A stretch of 6,320 nucleotides of DNA from Actinocrinis sp046724665 (GTDB lineage Bacteria; Actinomycetota; Actinomycetes; Streptomycetales; Catenulisporaceae). Within the stretch, counting starts at the first letter, position 1. Each line of letters begins with the position of its first letter. This document shows positions 5,466 through 6,320 of this stretch, one piece after another. The stretch covers positions 1 through 6,320 of the forward strand of contig JBKOWZ010000231.1 in NCBI GenBank assembly GCA_046724665.1, read 5' to 3'. The notes under the pieces were generated by a model that saw only the letters and a program-made list of their open reading frames with translations, did not search any database and had not been told where the DNA came from. Made by a program: the position numbers and the translations under genes.

Positions 5466-6320
5466 TCAGCCGTTGGTGGCCAGCGCCTGGAGCCTGTCGT
5501 AGGCGCCGTTGAAGACGTCCTGGTCTCCCGGCTGGGACCCGGCGTCAGCGTACTGCCAGAACGTGTAGAAGCCCCAGCCCGCTGGCAGCGGGCCGCCGCC
5601 GCTGGCGGTGTAGTTCGCGATCCACAGCGGATCGTAGGCCGCGAAGCCGGAGTAGTTGCCGGTGCAGGTCTGCCACCAGTTGGTGGTGCTGTAGATCACC
5701 GGGTACGCATGCTCGCGCGCGGCGTACTCGTTCACGAAGTTCCAGATCCAGTTGACCATGCTCGTCTGGGACAGCCCGTAGCAGGTCGCCCCGTAGGGGT
5801 TGTACTCGATGTCGAGCGCGCCCGGCAGGGTCTTGCCGTCGGGGGACCAGCCGCCGCCGTGCGCGATGAAGTAGTCGGCCTGGGTGGTGCCGGAGGAGTT
5901 GTTCGGGATCGCGAAGTGGTAGGACCCGCGGATCACCCCGTAGTTGTATGAGCCATTGTACTGCTGGGTGAAGTAAGGGTTCGTGTAGTACGTGCCCTCG
6001 GTCGCCTTGATGTAGACGAAGTCGATGTTCGGCGCCACCGCGGCCCAGTTGACGTTGCCCTGGTAGGCGCTGATGTCGATGCCGGGCAGCTGCGGCACCG
6101 TGGCCGCCGGGCGGACCGCGTGCCCGGCGGCGGTGGCGGGCTCGTGCGCGGCGATGGTCGAGCCCATGCTGTCGAGCAGCGGGTGGGTGATCGGCTCCGG
6201 GTTGACCGGGGTGGGGTAGTTGGTGGGCCGGACCGCGATCCGCTGGCCGGTCACGGTGGTCGCCCAGCTCAAGCCGCCGTTGCCGGCGGCGCTCGCGGCC
6301 GGGATCGGGCCGGCCAGCGC
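5466..6320 (-). CDS. Secreted GH25 muramidase (lysozyme), 5' end beyond window
   Basis: Glycoside hydrolase family 25 enzyme, predicted to cleave the N-acetylmuramic acid-N-acetylglucosamine beta-1,4 bond of peptidoglycan outside the cell. The frame is open from the right edge to the TGA at 5468-5466, giving 284 visible codons. The first residues, ALAGPIPAASAAGNGG, look like the end of a Sec signal peptide with an A-x-A site; the charged start and hydrophobic core would lie outside. A linker of about 60 residues precedes the catalytic domain (visible residues about 80-280). That domain shows GIDISAYQG (Asp codon 6077-6075), YIKATEG, GSYHFA, the catalytic-type DIEY (Asp 5813-5811, Glu 5807-5805), PVIYSTTNWW, PLWIANY and FWQYADAG. 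There is no C-terminal wall-binding domain. It shares strand with the lanthipeptide genes but is separated by a hairpin and 191 bases, so I infer an independent transcript, perhaps for wall remodelling. Confidence 0.95.
   Translation of the reverse strand, partial: ALAGPIPAASAAGNGGLSWATTVTGQRIAVRPTNYPTPVNPEPITHPLLDSMGSTIAAHEPATAAGHAVRPAATVPQLPGIDISAYQGNVNWAAVAPNIDFVYIKATEGTYYTNPYFTQQYNGSYNYGVIRGSYHFAIPNNSSGTTQADYFIAHGGGWSPDGKTLPGALDIEYNPYGATCYGLSQTSMVNWIWNFVNEYAAREHAYPVIYSTTNWWQTCTGNYSGFAAYDPLWIANYTASGGGPLPAGWGFYTFWQYADAGSQPGDQDVFNGAYDRLQALATNG

Noticed and set aside
5259..5951. Plus-strand open frame opposite the muramidase
   Set aside because: The minus strand encodes clear GH25 motifs, and the plus frame runs through the hairpin and peptide leader without a recognisable protein.

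Overview
The window is very GC-rich, with strong G/C preference at third codon positions, and carries four genes, all on the minus strand. Reading in transcription order (high to low coordinates) they are a secreted GH25 muramidase (its start lies beyond the right edge), a small highly repetitive acidic peptide, a class II lanthipeptide synthetase (LanM type), and a large SARP/AfsR-type transcriptional regulator (its C-terminus lies beyond the left edge). GC content, GTG and TTG starts, the SARP family and the muramidase type all point to a filamentous actinomycete (Streptomyces, Catenulispora or a relative). The genus cannot be fixed from this sequence.

Layout: 6320-5466 muramidase (partial); 5464-5423 strong GC hairpin that probably ends its transcript; about 5400-5275 leader region with an AT-rich patch and a good ribosome binding site; 5274-4858 repeat peptide of 138 residues; 4844-2112 LanM of 910 residues; 2106 to the left edge, regulator. 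The last three genes are separated by 13 and 5 bases and are almost certainly one operon. The regulator has no stop over 702 codons in this window.

The unusual part is the peptide-enzyme pair. The peptide has a 39-residue leader-like N-terminus followed by thirteen near-identical seven-residue units (consensus E-D-[S/A]-[F/L/Y]-V-T-V) and one degenerate final unit. Every full unit has a Thr, six have a Ser, and only one Cys exists in the whole peptide. The LanM keeps the recognisable dehydratase residues, but in the cyclase domain the usual Cys-His-Gly zinc motif reads Trp-His-Gly. Together these suggest a RiPP whose product may be mainly dehydrated (dehydrobutyrine/dehydroalanine rich) on a periodic scaffold, with at most one thioether ring. 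The operon would be controlled by its own SARP-type regulator. No transporter, leader protease or other tailoring enzyme is visible in the window, so export and maturation genes, if any, lie outside it or elsewhere.
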